A model generated the notes under the pieces. The model was not told the origin of the DNA, searched no databases, and worked only from the letters and a program-made list of their open reading frames with translations. The translations under genes were made by a program, and so were the position numbers. Below, in pieces: positions 16,215-24,526 of a stretch of 49,766 nt of DNA (its first letter is position 1; every line of letters starts with the position of its first letter). The DNA comes from Bryobacterales bacterium (lineage in GTDB: Bacteria; Acidobacteriota; Terriglobia; Bryobacterales; UBA6623). The stretch is taken from positions 1 to 49,766 of the forward strand of contig JAJDTX010000063.1 of assembly GCA_022826925.1 (NCBI GenBank). The letters are read 5' to 3'.

Positions 16215-17585
16215 ATGCTGATCATGAAATTCGGGGGCACGTCGCTCGCCACCGCCGCGGCGATCGAGCGCGTTTGCGCGATCGTCGAGCGAGCCCGCCA
16301 GCGCGATCCGGTGGTGGTGGTCTCGGCCATCGGTGCCACGACTGACCAGCTTGCCGAGGCCGCTGCTTCCGACTTGGAGCGCGGCCGCGCGATTCTCGCG
16401 GATCTGCGGAACGCGACCGAAGCAACGGCCCGAGCCTTGGTTTCCCAAGCCGACGCCGCCGAGCTGGCTGCCCGGGTGCGCGCGGTGTTCGACGATGCGG
16501 CGGAGCTGCTAGGGAGGATCGGCTCCAGCGGGCGGGAAGAGTCGGCCGAACTTGACGCCCTGCTGGCTTGCGGGGAGCGAATCTCGAGCGAGGTCACGGC
16601 CTTCGCCTTGCGCGAGCGGGGCGTGGCGGCCACCCTCTTGGACGCGCGGAAACTGTTCGTTACCGAGTCGAAGCACGGCGGCGCCGACGCTCTCTTCGAG
16701 GTCACCGGGCAAAGGCTGAGCGCGGCCGTGCCCCCGGTGCTGGCCGCCGGGGCCGTGCCCGTCATGGGCGGATTCATAGCGAGTGGCGACGATGGCTCGG
16801 CGACAACTCTCGGCCGCGGCGGGTCGGACTTCACCGCATCGCTGGCCGGAGCTGCCCTCGGCGCGGAAGAGGTGCAGATCTGGACCGACGTCGACGGCGT
16901 GATGACTGCCGATCCGTCACTGATCAGCTCGGCGCAGAGCCTCAGCGTGCTGTCTCTGCTGGAGGCTTCCGAGCTAGCCTACTTCGGCGGTCGCGTGCTG
17001 CATCCGGCGACGATGCTGCCGGCGATCGAACACGGCATTCCAGTCCGTGTCCTGAACTCGATGCGTCCCGACGGGCGCGGCACCCTGATCGTCAAGGATC
17101 CGCCCGAGTCCGAACAGGTCGTCAAGTCGGTGGTCTACAAGGAGAACATCACCCTTATCGATATCTACTCCACCCGCATGTTGATGGCTCACGGTTTCTT
17201 GGCCAAGATCTTCGCCATCTTCGAACGTCACGGGACGTCGGTCGATATGGTCTCGACTTCCGAGGTCAGTGTTTCGCTCACCGTGGACCGCAGCGAAAAG
17301 CTGTCCCAGATCCTGTCCGACCTCGGCGAATTCGCCCAGGTCAAGGCGACCCCCGGCAAGGCGATCGTGTGCGTGGTCGGGGAGCGCATCCGCTATACTC
17401 TCGGCATCGCGGCCAGGGTCTTCCAGGTTCTCGAGGGCATTCACATCCGCATGATCTCCCTTGGCGCCTCGCGTGTAAATGTCGGATTCGTAGTGGACGA
17501 GGATCAGCTCGCGGCGGCTGTGAGCCGAATCCACTCGGCCTTCTTTCCTGAACTGTCTCAGCCGCCGGGAGCGTCGCAGCAGTGA
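16215..17585 (+). CDS. lysC: Aspartate kinase (LysC)
   Basis: Aspartate kinase makes beta-aspartyl phosphate, the first step toward lysine, threonine, methionine and diaminopimelate. The 456-residue protein begins MLIMKFGGTS, with the KFGGTS ATP/aspartate-binding motif. It has GRGGSDFTA and WTDVDGVMTADP in the kinase domain and two C-terminal ACT domains (about residues 310-450) for end-product control, with the segments STSEVSVSLTVD and RVNVGFVV. It is monofunctional, with no fused homoserine dehydrogenase. A GAGGAA ribosome-binding site lies about 7 bases before the ATG; a second ATG at codon 4 is possible. Its stop overlaps the dapB GTG start by 4 bases, so the pair is translationally coupled. 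Confidence 0.96.
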   Translation: MLIMKFGGTSLATAAAIERVCAIVERARQRDPVVVVSAIGATTDQLAEAAASDLERGRAILADLRNATEATARALVSQADAAELAARVRAVFDDAAELLGRIGSSGREESAELDALLACGERISSEVTAFALRERGVAATLLDARKLFVTESKHGGADALFEVTGQRLSAAVPPVLAAGAVPVMGGFIASGDDGSATTLGRGGSDFTASLAGAALGAEEVQIWTDVDGVMTADPSLISSAQSLSVLSLLEASELAYFGGRVLHPATMLPAIEHGIPVRVLNSMRPDGRGTLIVKDPPESEQVVKSVVYKENITLIDIYSTRMLMAHGFLAKIFAIFERHGTSVDMVSTSEVSVSLTVDRSEKLSQILSDLGEFAQVKATPGKAIVCVVGERIRYTLGIAARVFQVLEGIHIRMISLGASRVNVGFVVDEDQLAAAVSRIHSAFFPELSQPPGASQQ

Positions 17586-18292
17586 GTTCACCCGCTAACG
17601 GGCTGGCACTGGTCGGCTATGGGCGAATGGGCCGGCTCGTCGAGGAGCTGGCCCCGGCACACGGCTTCGAGGTCGTGCTCAAGCTCGACGAGTTCAACAA
17701 TCAAGAGGCCGCGGGCGTCACCCGCGAGAACTTCGCCGACGCGGACGTGGCCATCGACTTCTCGATGCCCGATGTGGTAGCCGAGAACGCCGTCCGCATC
17801 GCTGAGCTGGGTGTGCCCCTCGCGATCGGCACGACGGGCTGGCTGGATCAGCTCGACCGCGTTCGAGCCGCGGTCGAGCGCCATGACGCCGCCTTGGTCT
17901 ACGGAGCGAACTTTTCGATCGGGGTCAACGCCTTCTACCGCATCGTGGCGGCGGCGGCACGGGCGTTCGCTGCCCAGCCGGACTACGATGCGTTTCTCTA
18001 CGAGGCGCACCACAAGTACAAGAAGGATGCCCCGTCCGGCACGGCGCTGCGCCTGCTGGATGCGGTGCAGGAGGCCGGCTATGCCGGCCCTGTCGACGTC
18101 GCGACGCAGCGCAGCGGGCAGTTCCCCGGGATCCACGAGATAGGGTTCGATTCTGCCGCCGACACCATCCGGGTCAGCCACACGGCCCGCAACCGCGTCG
18201 GCTTCGCCAGCGGGGCGCTCAAGGCCGCCCGCTGGATCATGGGCCAGCGGGGCGTCCACGAGTTCTCGCAGGTTTGGGATCGCCTCGACTGA
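17582..18292 (+). CDS. dapB: 4-hydroxy-tetrahydrodipicolinate reductase (DapB)
   Basis: DapB reduces hydroxy-tetrahydrodipicolinate with NAD(P)H in the diaminopimelate/lysine route. The 236-residue protein has the Rossmann start LVGYGRMG (residues 10-17), the substrate motif EAHHKYKKDAPSGTA with two His and Lys, GTTGW, and the C-terminal HTARNRVGFASGA. It is shorter than E. coli DapB (273), mostly in the N-terminal half. The start GTG overlaps the lysC stop (GTGA at 17582-17585), so coupling fixes the start. DapD at 2.5-3.3 kb acts right after this step. It converges with the TonB-dependent receptor gene with 15 bases between. Confidence 0.95.
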   Translation: MSSPANGLALVGYGRMGRLVEELAPAHGFEVVLKLDEFNNQEAAGVTRENFADADVAIDFSMPDVVAENAVRIAELGVPLAIGTTGWLDQLDRVRAAVERHDAALVYGANFSIGVNAFYRIVAAAARAFAAQPDYDAFLYEAHHKYKKDAPSGTALRLLDAVQEAGYAGPVDVATQRSGQFPGIHEIGFDSAADTIRVSHTARNRVGFASGALKAARWIMGQRGVHEFSQVWDRLD

Positions 18293-18307
18293 GGCTGCCG
18301 CCCGGCG

Positions 18308-21300
18308 CTAGAAGATCAGCTTCATTCCGAACTGCACCTCGCGCCCGTCGCGGGCCGCGAGCACCCGCCCGAACCCTGGCGTTCCGAAGAAGATGTTCGG
18401 ATTGAGGAAGTTCGGCGTGTTGAGCATGTTGAACAGCTCGGCGCGCAGCTGCAGCGTCGTTGTCTCGGCGACCTGGATGTCCTTCAGCACCGAGAAGTCC
18501 ACGTTGGCAAGGCCGGGGCCACCAATGATGTTGCGACCAGCGTTGCCGAAGCTGCCGTACTCCGGCATCGAGAACGCTCCCGGATCGAACCACTGCTGCG
18601 GGTCCGGGCTGGCAAGGTTCGGGTTGGAGGTGACGTTCGGGCGGTCGCCCGCACCGAATCCGTAGCTGGAGCGCCCGGTGTTGGAATTGTCGAGTTCGCC
18701 GGGCAGCGCCACAGTGTACGGCTGTCCCGACTGGAGGGAGACGATGCCGTTCAACTGCCAGCCGCCCAACAGCCGAGCCGCGGCTCCGGTCCAGCTGCCG
18801 CCCAGCGCCTGGCCGGGGCCGATGGGCAGCTGGTAGACGAAGCCGCCCGTGAAGCGGTGCGGCACGTCGAAGCTGGAGCGCGCCCGCTCGGCCGCGATGT
18901 TGTTGCTGTCCTGCGGGTAGTTCGCATCTCCGGCCGAGGCGAAGAAATTCGACGCATTGTCCAGCGACTTGGACCACGTGTACGTAAACAAGCCCGTTAG
19001 CCCGGTCTGCAGGCGGCATTGGAACTGCGCTTGCAGGCTGTGGTAGACCGAGTCGAACCCGGACGCGATCAGGTTGATGTCGGAGAACGTCGGCAGCGGC
19101 CGGTAGTTCGGCTGGGCGGGGGAGGGAGCCGCTTGGTTGATGTCGCGAGCGCCCACCAGCTTCGTGCCGCGCGTGCCGTTGTAGCCGATGCTGAGCACGG
19201 TGTCTTCAAATACTTCGGACTGCACGGTGAAGTTCCATTGCTGGGCGTAGCTCGTGCGCATGTTGCGATCGTAGGTCGTCACGCTCGGCGGAAGCGGTGC
19301 GGCTTGCCCTTCTGGCCAGGGTTCGGCAATCGTCAGCGGAGTCTGCAAGGACGGGATAAACAGCATGGCGTTGAAGAAGGGCGGGTTGAAGTAAATACCC
19401 TGGCCCGCCGCTAGATCCGAGAAATTGTGGTAGACGCCCCAGCCGGCGCGGATCACGAGCCGGTCAGTAGCGGCCGGCCGCAGCGCGAGGCCGATGCGCG
19501 GGGCCAGGTTGTTGTTGTCGCGGTAGAAGCCGGAGCGGGGGACCCCGCCCTCGCCGAGTCGCACGACTTGACGGCTCTCGAGATCGAAGACCGACGCCGC
19601 GTCCTCGGCATCGAAGGCCGGCTGGTTATTCTCGTAGCGCAGCCCCAGTGTCAGCGTCAGCGCGCGCGACAGGCGCAGTGTGCCGGTTGCAAACGCGCTG
19701 GTCGCGCCCGTGCGCGCCGCCTGCAGGCCGTCGGCCCTCGCGCCAAGCGTGTAGCTCGGCAAGCCGAAGAGCAGGTCGGCGAATGCGTTCTGCGTGTACG
19801 CAAGGTCCGTAAAGTACACGCTGCCCCTGGCGAGCACGTTGCGGAAGCCGTCCTGGCGGATGCCGCGCTGCTCGAAGCCGAATTGCAGCAGGTGGCCTCC
19901 GCGCGAATAGCTCAGCGTGTCGGAGATCTGCCAGGTGTTCACGGTGCTGACCTGGGGATTGTTGAACTCACCGCCTAGCGACGAATAGCCGGTGACTTGG
20001 AAGAAGCTCAGCCCCAGGTCGAGTTCGCGCGTGGCTAGGTCGGGCAGGCCGAGCGTGCTGTTCAGGCTGGTCCCGCTGTTCTCGTGCAGCGTCCGGTTTC
20101 CGATCCGGTTGTATCCGAAGCGCGCCTCGTTGATCCACTGCGGGCCTAGATTGTCGGTGTACGAGACCATCGCGTTTTGGCCGCGCTGGTCCAGCAAGTT
20201 GCCATAGCCCGGCACGGACGAGAATTGCTGGGCGGCGTACGGCTCGTGGACATCGCTGTCGGCAAAGCTGTACCTGCCGGCCAGCTGCCCGCCGTCGCCG
20301 ACGCGGCGGTCGAGGCGGATGTCGGACTTGTTGGTGCTGTTCTCGCCTTCCGGCGCGGCCACGAAGTTCTGGCCGAGCGTGGACCGGTTGGGCTCGGGGT
20401 AGAGCCCGGCCACGGCCTGCCCGATGGGATTTGCATACGGCAGCAGGGCATTCGGAAACGGCTGTTGCGTGAAGAAATTGATGGGCGCGTTGCCTGCGCT
20501 GGAGGAAAAGTCCCCATCGCGCTCCGCCCGGGTCGGAACGTTCGTGGTGCGGGTCTGGGCCCGCGTCTCGCGCAAGCCCTCGAAGTTCGCGAAGAAAAAG
20601 GTGGAATTGCGGGCGATCGGGCCGCCTAGCGACGCCCCGAACTGGTGCCTGCGGAGCGTGGGCACGGGATCGCTCGGCTGGCTGAAGAAGTTGCGCGCGT
20701 CGAAGTGATCGTTGCGAAGGAACTCGTAGGCCGTGCCGTGCAGTTCGTTCGTGCCTTGCTTGATCGCAACCGAGATCTGGCCGCCGCTGTTGCGGCCCAG
20801 CCCGGCCTCCGAGTTGGAAGTCTGGATGCGGAACTCACTCACGGCATCGACCGGCGGGGCGAAGCTGAAGCTGTTCAAGATCGGGTCAATCGCGTAGGCG
20901 CCGTCATACAGGAACGAGTTGGCCGACTCCCGGGCGCCGTTGGTCTGGAACGCAAAGCGGCCGCGCTCGCTGCCGGGCGAGCCTACAGCCGCCGGCGCCG
21001 TTCCGGGAACCAGCAGCGAGAGCTGCAAGAAGTTCCGGCCGTTCAACGGCAGGCTGACGACAAAGCGATTGGGGATCACGTTGCCGATCGCAGCTTGGGT
21101 GGAATCGAGGGCCGATAATTCGCCGGACACGGTGATCGCGTCGGTCGCGGGTCCGACCTCCAGGACGAAGCTGGCATCGGCCTCGCCGCCGATCGAGAGC
21201 CGGATCGCTTCTCTGGAGACGGGCCGAAACCCCTCCGCCGAGACGCCGACCGAGTAGCTCCCCGGCGGCAGCGCCGGCACGCTGTAGCGCCCGTTGGCGC

Positions 21301-21493
21301 TGCTGGTCGCGTGTCGGGTGGCGCCGGTCTCGATGCGCCGCACCTCGACTTCCGCGCCGCCGACGACGGCGCCGCTGGAATCGAGAACCAGGCCGTGGAT
21401 GCGACCCTGAACCTGTTGGGCGGCGACGTTGGCCGTCCCGAATAGCATGGCTAGCGCCGCTAGCGCCGCTCGCTGGTACCTCACAACTGCCAT
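18308..21493 (-). CDS. Oar-like TonB-dependent outer-membrane receptor
   Basis: This 1061-residue outer-membrane protein has a signal peptide (first about 25 residues, ending VAAQ), a carboxypeptidase-regulatory-like beta-sandwich (QGRIHGLVLDSSGAVVGGAEV, about residues 29-110), a plug domain (NRFVVSLPLNGRNFLQLSLL, about 140-230) and a long beta-barrel. The barrel shows Tyr/Asn-rich strands and the Oar-type pattern GRYSFADSD, LRYENNQPAF and LFNMLNTPNFLNPN. It ends in Phe (MKLIF), as expected for outer-membrane insertion. Oar-like receptors are strongly expanded in Acidobacteriota, and their ligands are mostly unknown. No exbB/exbD/tonB is in the window. The ATG start lies in the loop of an 8-bp inverted repeat, and no clear ribosome-binding site precedes it. 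Confidence 0.93.
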   Translation of the reverse strand: MAVVRYQRAALAALAMLFGTANVAAQQVQGRIHGLVLDSSGAVVGGAEVEVRRIETGATRHATSSANGRYSVPALPPGSYSVGVSAEGFRPVSREAIRLSIGGEADASFVLEVGPATDAITVSGELSALDSTQAAIGNVIPNRFVVSLPLNGRNFLQLSLLVPGTAPAAVGSPGSERGRFAFQTNGARESANSFLYDGAYAIDPILNSFSFAPPVDAVSEFRIQTSNSEAGLGRNSGGQISVAIKQGTNELHGTAYEFLRNDHFDARNFFSQPSDPVPTLRRHQFGASLGGPIARNSTFFFANFEGLRETRAQTRTTNVPTRAERDGDFSSSAGNAPINFFTQQPFPNALLPYANPIGQAVAGLYPEPNRSTLGQNFVAAPEGENSTNKSDIRLDRRVGDGGQLAGRYSFADSDVHEPYAAQQFSSVPGYGNLLDQRGQNAMVSYTDNLGPQWINEARFGYNRIGNRTLHENSGTSLNSTLGLPDLATRELDLGLSFFQVTGYSSLGGEFNNPQVSTVNTWQISDTLSYSRGGHLLQFGFEQRGIRQDGFRNVLARGSVYFTDLAYTQNAFADLLFGLPSYTLGARADGLQAARTGATSAFATGTLRLSRALTLTLGLRYENNQPAFDAEDAASVFDLESRQVVRLGEGGVPRSGFYRDNNNLAPRIGLALRPAATDRLVIRAGWGVYHNFSDLAAGQGIYFNPPFFNAMLFIPSLQTPLTIAEPWPEGQAAPLPPSVTTYDRNMRTSYAQQWNFTVQSEVFEDTVLSIGYNGTRGTKLVGARDINQAAPSPAQPNYRPLPTFSDINLIASGFDSVYHSLQAQFQCRLQTGLTGLFTYTWSKSLDNASNFFASAGDANYPQDSNNIAAERARSSFDVPHRFTGGFVYQLPIGPGQALGGSWTGAAARLLGGWQLNGIVSLQSGQPYTVALPGELDNSNTGRSSYGFGAGDRPNVTSNPNLASPDPQQWFDPGAFSMPEYGSFGNAGRNIIGGPGLANVDFSVLKDIQVAETTTLQLRAELFNMLNTPNFLNPNIFFGTPGFGRVLAARDGREVQFGMKLIF

Positions 21494-21508
21494 CGTATGA
21501 CAGTTGTG
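21482..21508 (-). repeat. 8-bp inverted repeat around receptor start codon
   Basis: CACAACTG (21482-21489) and CAGTTGTG (21501-21508) are perfect inverted copies separated by 11 bases. The receptor's ATG (21491-21493, minus strand) lies in the spacer. In the mRNA this would place the start codon in the loop of an 8-bp hairpin; in DNA it could be an operator. Confidence 0.6.
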
Positions 21509-22020
21509 GCGGACGGCTTCAGCAAGAAGTTAGCGCTGGGCGCCGTTTGATCCGCCCTTGCGCAATATCGAGCATCGGTGCTTGAGTGAATCGTTGCGGC
21601 GATTCGTCGCTAGGCAACACGTTGACAGGCCGCGGCAGAATCCTCGCAGATCCGAGGGTGCGTGTTGGTGCACGCCGTCCCTCAGGGGCAGGTTCACCAG
21701 AATTCGGAGGTCGAGCGCACAGTCATGGAAGGCGTCGGGGGATGCCGTCGGAGCAGTGCCCCAGAATCACTCTGGGAGGACTCTCCTGCTGCTCCGGTCG
21801 CGGCTCATTGCGGTGATGCTTGCGCCAGTAATTGACTCTCGTTCAGATCTCGCGCGATGCACTTCTGGGCCGTGATCTGCCGCGCGGCACAGAAGCCACC
21901 CAGTGACCGAACATGGGTGAAGCCATGGAAGTCCTCTAGCTCTGCAATCGTGCGCTCCGTCTCGCCCTTGGTGACAGCGGCGAGCAAATAGGTCACACGA
22001 CCGCGGACTTCGGAAGGGTG
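21509..22020. other. Intergenic region, no convincing gene
   Basis: About 510 bases lie between the receptor gene and the toxin-antitoxin operon. Short open frames occur, the longest being 105 codons on plus and 63 codons on minus (21805-21996, GTG start). None has a recognisable family or a ribosome-binding site. The 63-codon minus frame has fairly balanced composition (contains ELEDFHGFTHVRSLGGF) and could be a remnant of a small protein. The receptor promoter must lie here. Confidence 0.4.
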
Positions 22021-22021
22021 G

Positions 22022-22053
22022 TATAAAGTATTACCTAGCGATACTTGGAGGGG
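22022..22053 (+). promoter_or_regulatory. Toxin-antitoxin promoter, operator palindrome and RBS
   Basis: A -10-like TATAAA (22022-22027) overlaps a 6-bp inverted repeat, AAGTAT (22026-22031) and ATACTT (22041-22046), with a 9-base spacer. A strong ribosome-binding site, GGAGGGG (22047-22053), is 5 bases before the GTG start. RHH antitoxins usually repress their own promoter through such palindromes. No good -35 box is seen. Confidence 0.5.
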
Positions 22054-22058
22054 CAGCA

Positions 22059-22346
22059 GTGGGTACCCAAGCAGTTTCCGTAGCCGTGAAGATTGAACCG
22101 GAAATGCGCGAGCGCATGAAGCGCCTCGCGGAAAGGCGGCAGCGCACCCAGCACTGGCTCATGCGTGACGCGATCCGTCAGTACGTAGAGCGAGAAGAGG
22201 CACGTGACGCATTCCTGCAGCAGGCACAGGACGCTTGGCAGGAATATCGACAGACCGGCCTGCACGCTAGCGCCGACGAGGTCCTAGAGTGGCTCGCGAC
22301 TTGGGGCGGGGAATCCGAGACGGCGGCCCCGGTATGCCACGAGTAA
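22059..22346 (+). CDS. Ribbon-helix-helix (CopG-type) antitoxin
   Basis: The 95-residue protein starts with a ribbon-helix-helix DNA-binding domain: a beta strand (AVSVAVKIEPEMRERMKRLA, about residues 5-24), then helices with RRQRTQHWLMRDAIRQYVEREE. The C-terminal part (about 50-95), acidic and Trp-rich, probably wraps the toxin. It matches the layout of antitoxins paired with RelE/ParE toxins. The start is GTG with an excellent GGAGGGG ribosome-binding site. Its coding end overlaps the toxin gene by 13 bases, so the two are coupled. A palindrome in the promoter suggests autorepression. Confidence 0.85.
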   Translation: MGTQAVSVAVKIEPEMRERMKRLAERRQRTQHWLMRDAIRQYVEREEARDAFLQQAQDAWQEYRQTGLHASADEVLEWLATWGGESETAAPVCHE

Positions 22347-22627
22347 GCTTCGCCCCGGCCGCGGTGCGCGACTTGGAGCGCCTTTACGCGTTCTTGCAGC
22401 CCAAGAGTGCGGCTGCGGCCCGCCGCGCAGCAGCTCTCATCACTGAAGCAGTGAGGGGACTCGAGCAGCACCCCGGGCTCGGCAGGCCTGTCGAGGAAAT
22501 GCCCCAGTACCGGGAGCTGTTGATCGAATTCGGCGACAGCGGCTACGTTGCTCTGTACCGGCACCACGGCGATCAGGTGACCGTGCTCGCCCTGCGGCAC
22601 CAGCGGGAGGCCGGCTATCGCGCATAG
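22334..22627 (+). CDS. RelE/ParE-family toxin
   Basis: The 97-residue protein fits the RelE/ParE fold: start VSFAPAAVRDLERLYAFL, central LEQHPGLGRPVEEMPQYRELLIEF, and the conserved end ALYRHHGDQVTVLALRHQREAGY. The core pattern YRELLI...GYVALYR...VTVLALRHQRE is typical of ParE-like plasmid-stabilisation proteins (gyrase inhibitors) more than of ribosome-dependent RelE mRNA nucleases, but the target cannot be settled from sequence. The ATG at 22334 lies inside the antitoxin's last codons (13-base overlap), the usual antitoxin-first order. Size is normal (95-105). Confidence 0.87.
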   Translation: MPRVSFAPAAVRDLERLYAFLQPKSAAAARRAAALITEAVRGLEQHPGLGRPVEEMPQYRELLIEFGDSGYVALYRHHGDQVTVLALRHQREAGYRA

Positions 22628-22729
22628 GCCCCCTGTGTCCGCAGTCCGCTTGTTGATTGCGCACACAGGCCTGAGCTCAGGGACTCGTGAGGGTGTCGAA
22701 TATCAAAAAGTCCTGCGGCGCTCTTACTC

Positions 22730-22755
22730 AGGCCCATCCCCCTCCCAATGGGCCT
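22730..22755. repeat. 7-bp inverted repeat upstream of S55 gene
   Basis: AGGCCCA (22730-22736) and TGGGCCT (22749-22755) are perfect inverted copies around a 12-base pyrimidine-rich spacer, followed by AAAATAGG. The position is between the toxin stop and the next start. It could end the toxin transcript or be an operator for the S55-like gene. Confidence 0.45.
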
Positions 22756-22766
22756 AAAATAGGCAC

Positions 22767-24515
22767 TTGTACCGCCTTCTCACGCTGGTGCTATTGCTCG
22801 CGGGCGTGCTCCCAGGCCAAGACTTCTTCCCGATCGAGCAGGTGCAGGCCGGCCAGCGGGGCGTTGGCCGCACGGTCTTCTCGGGTACCGAGGTCGAGGA
22901 GTTCGACGTCGAGATCCTCGGCGTGCTGAAGAACTTCTCGGGCCCGAAGACATCGGTGATCTTCGCGCGCCTCGACGGCGGCCCGCTTGCCGATACGGGC
23001 GTGCTGGCCGGCATGAGCGGCAGTCCGGTTTATATCGACGGGCGCTTGGCGGGTGCGGTGGCCTTCATGTACCCGTTCCAGACCGAGCCCTTGGCCGGAA
23101 TTCGACCGATCGGCGAGATGGTCCGCGGTGTCCCGTCGCAGAGTCGGGCCGCGGCCACGCCGTTGGAGGCATGGCGCGAAATCGCGGGGCTTCCGAGTCG
23201 CCGACCGGAAGAGCCTGGCGAGCGCTCCCGAAGGCTCCAGCCGATTGCCACCCCGGTGGCGCTCGGGGGGTTCGCGGAGCGCACCTTGGATGTGTTTAGG
23301 GACGAGTTCCGACGGCTCGGCTTGCAGCCGATGCAGGGTGCGGGGGGAGCTGTGGACGTCGAGGCCGGGCAGCCCTTGGTGCCCGGTTCGATGATCAGCG
23401 TCGGGCTCATTCGCGGCGACTTGGATTTCTCGGCTTCCGGGACTGTCACCCATGTACAGGGCGACACCGTGTTCGCCCTCGGCCACCGGTTTCTTTCCGC
23501 CGGCACCACCGAGATGCCGCTGATGCGGGCTGCCGTGATGGCGCTGGTGCCGAACCTGAACTCATCGTTCAAGCTCAGCGGCACCGGGCCGCTGATCGGC
23601 AAGGTCACGCTGGATCGCGAGGCGGGCATCGCCGGCGAGCTCGGGCCCGGTCCGTCCATGGTGCCTTGCACGATCCGGTTGCGGCAGTCAGGCGGGCAGT
23701 CCGCGGACTACTCCATGGAGCTCGTCCGCGACGCTCAGCTCACGCCCTTCCTGTTGCAGCTCGCCCTGTTTTCCTCGATCAGCGCCAGCGAGCGTATGCT
23801 CGGGCCTCTGACGGTGCGAGTCCGCGGCGGGGTGGAGTTCAAGCACGGGCTTCCGCGCTTGGTGCTCGACGACATATACACGGGCAGCGGTGGCGTGGGC
23901 CAGGTGGCTGCGCTGTCCACGGCCGTTCCCTTGGCGTACCTGATGGAGACGGGTCACGCCGGGCTGGAGATCGACTCGATCGACCTAGAGATCGAGGCCG
24001 AGCCTGCCGACCGCTATACCGACTTGGTGCGGGGCTGGCTCTCGCACGAGCAGGTCCGGCCCGGCGAGACGGTAGAGATTCGCATCGCCGCCAAGCAACC
24101 CGATGGCAGCGAGCAGACGCACTCTGTCTCGTACGATGTCCCGGCATCGCTGTCAGCCGGCCCGGTCCGGGTCACCATAGGCGATGCGTTCACGGCGAAC
24201 CTGCAGATGTGGCGCGGGCTGTTCGCGGGCCGCAAGGTGCGCGACGCCGCGTCCACGATTCGATTCCTGAACAGCCTCCGCGGGAGCGACCAGGCCTACC
24301 TGCGCGTGTGGCGGCGCAAGCGCTCGTTGTGGCTGCACTCCGACCACTTGAATTCACCCCCGGCTTCGCTGCGCGCCGTCCTGGCGACAACCTCAGGCCG
24401 GGCAGCGGGCGCCCTCGATGCACTCTCCACCACCATCGAAGACAGAAAGATCACAGGGTTCGGGGGCGTGGTCCGCGGGCGCCTCAGCCTCCAGTTCGTG
24501 GTCACGGGCAGCTGA
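22767..24515 (+). CDS. SpoIVB-like (peptidase S55 domain) secreted protein
   Basis: The 582-residue protein has a short signal peptide (LLTLVLLLAGVLPGQ, first 18 residues) and an S55-like segment GVLAGMSGSPVYIDG (Ser84/Ser86), the motif holding the catalytic Ser in SpoIVB. A second SpoIVB-like block, VFALGH (His240), comes later in the chain. In B. subtilis SpoIVB the ALGH block precedes the GMSGSP block, so the order is swapped here. There is no PDZ domain. The C-terminal half is beta-rich and unassigned. Role unknown; this organism type does not sporulate, so a sigma-factor-cascade role like SpoIVB's is unlikely. The start is TTG, the only one that gives a signal peptide; an ATG shortly upstream runs into a stop. 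The beta-propeller gene follows after 11 bases. Confidence 0.75.
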   Translation: MYRLLTLVLLLAGVLPGQDFFPIEQVQAGQRGVGRTVFSGTEVEEFDVEILGVLKNFSGPKTSVIFARLDGGPLADTGVLAGMSGSPVYIDGRLAGAVAFMYPFQTEPLAGIRPIGEMVRGVPSQSRAAATPLEAWREIAGLPSRRPEEPGERSRRLQPIATPVALGGFAERTLDVFRDEFRRLGLQPMQGAGGAVDVEAGQPLVPGSMISVGLIRGDLDFSASGTVTHVQGDTVFALGHRFLSAGTTEMPLMRAAVMALVPNLNSSFKLSGTGPLIGKVTLDREAGIAGELGPGPSMVPCTIRLRQSGGQSADYSMELVRDAQLTPFLLQLALFSSISASERMLGPLTVRVRGGVEFKHGLPRLVLDDIYTGSGGVGQVAALSTAVPLAYLMETGHAGLEIDSIDLEIEAEPADRYTDLVRGWLSHEQVRPGETVEIRIAAKQPDGSEQTHSVSYDVPASLSAGPVRVTIGDAFTANLQMWRGLFAGRKVRDAASTIRFLNSLRGSDQAYLRVWRRKRSLWLHSDHLNSPPASLRAVLATTSGRAAGALDALSTTIEDRKITGFGGVVRGRLSLQFVVTGS

Positions 24516-24526
24516 CGGAACTTAGA

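Noticed and set aside
21805..21996. 63-codon minus-strand open frame between the receptor and the toxin-antitoxin pair
   Set aside because: No ribosome-binding site or recognisable family. Balanced composition is not enough to call it a gene.
22688..22929. Small plus-strand open frame upstream of and overlapping the S55 gene
   Set aside because: Ser/Arg-rich, in a different frame and without a family; the TTG-started S55 frame has the signal peptide.
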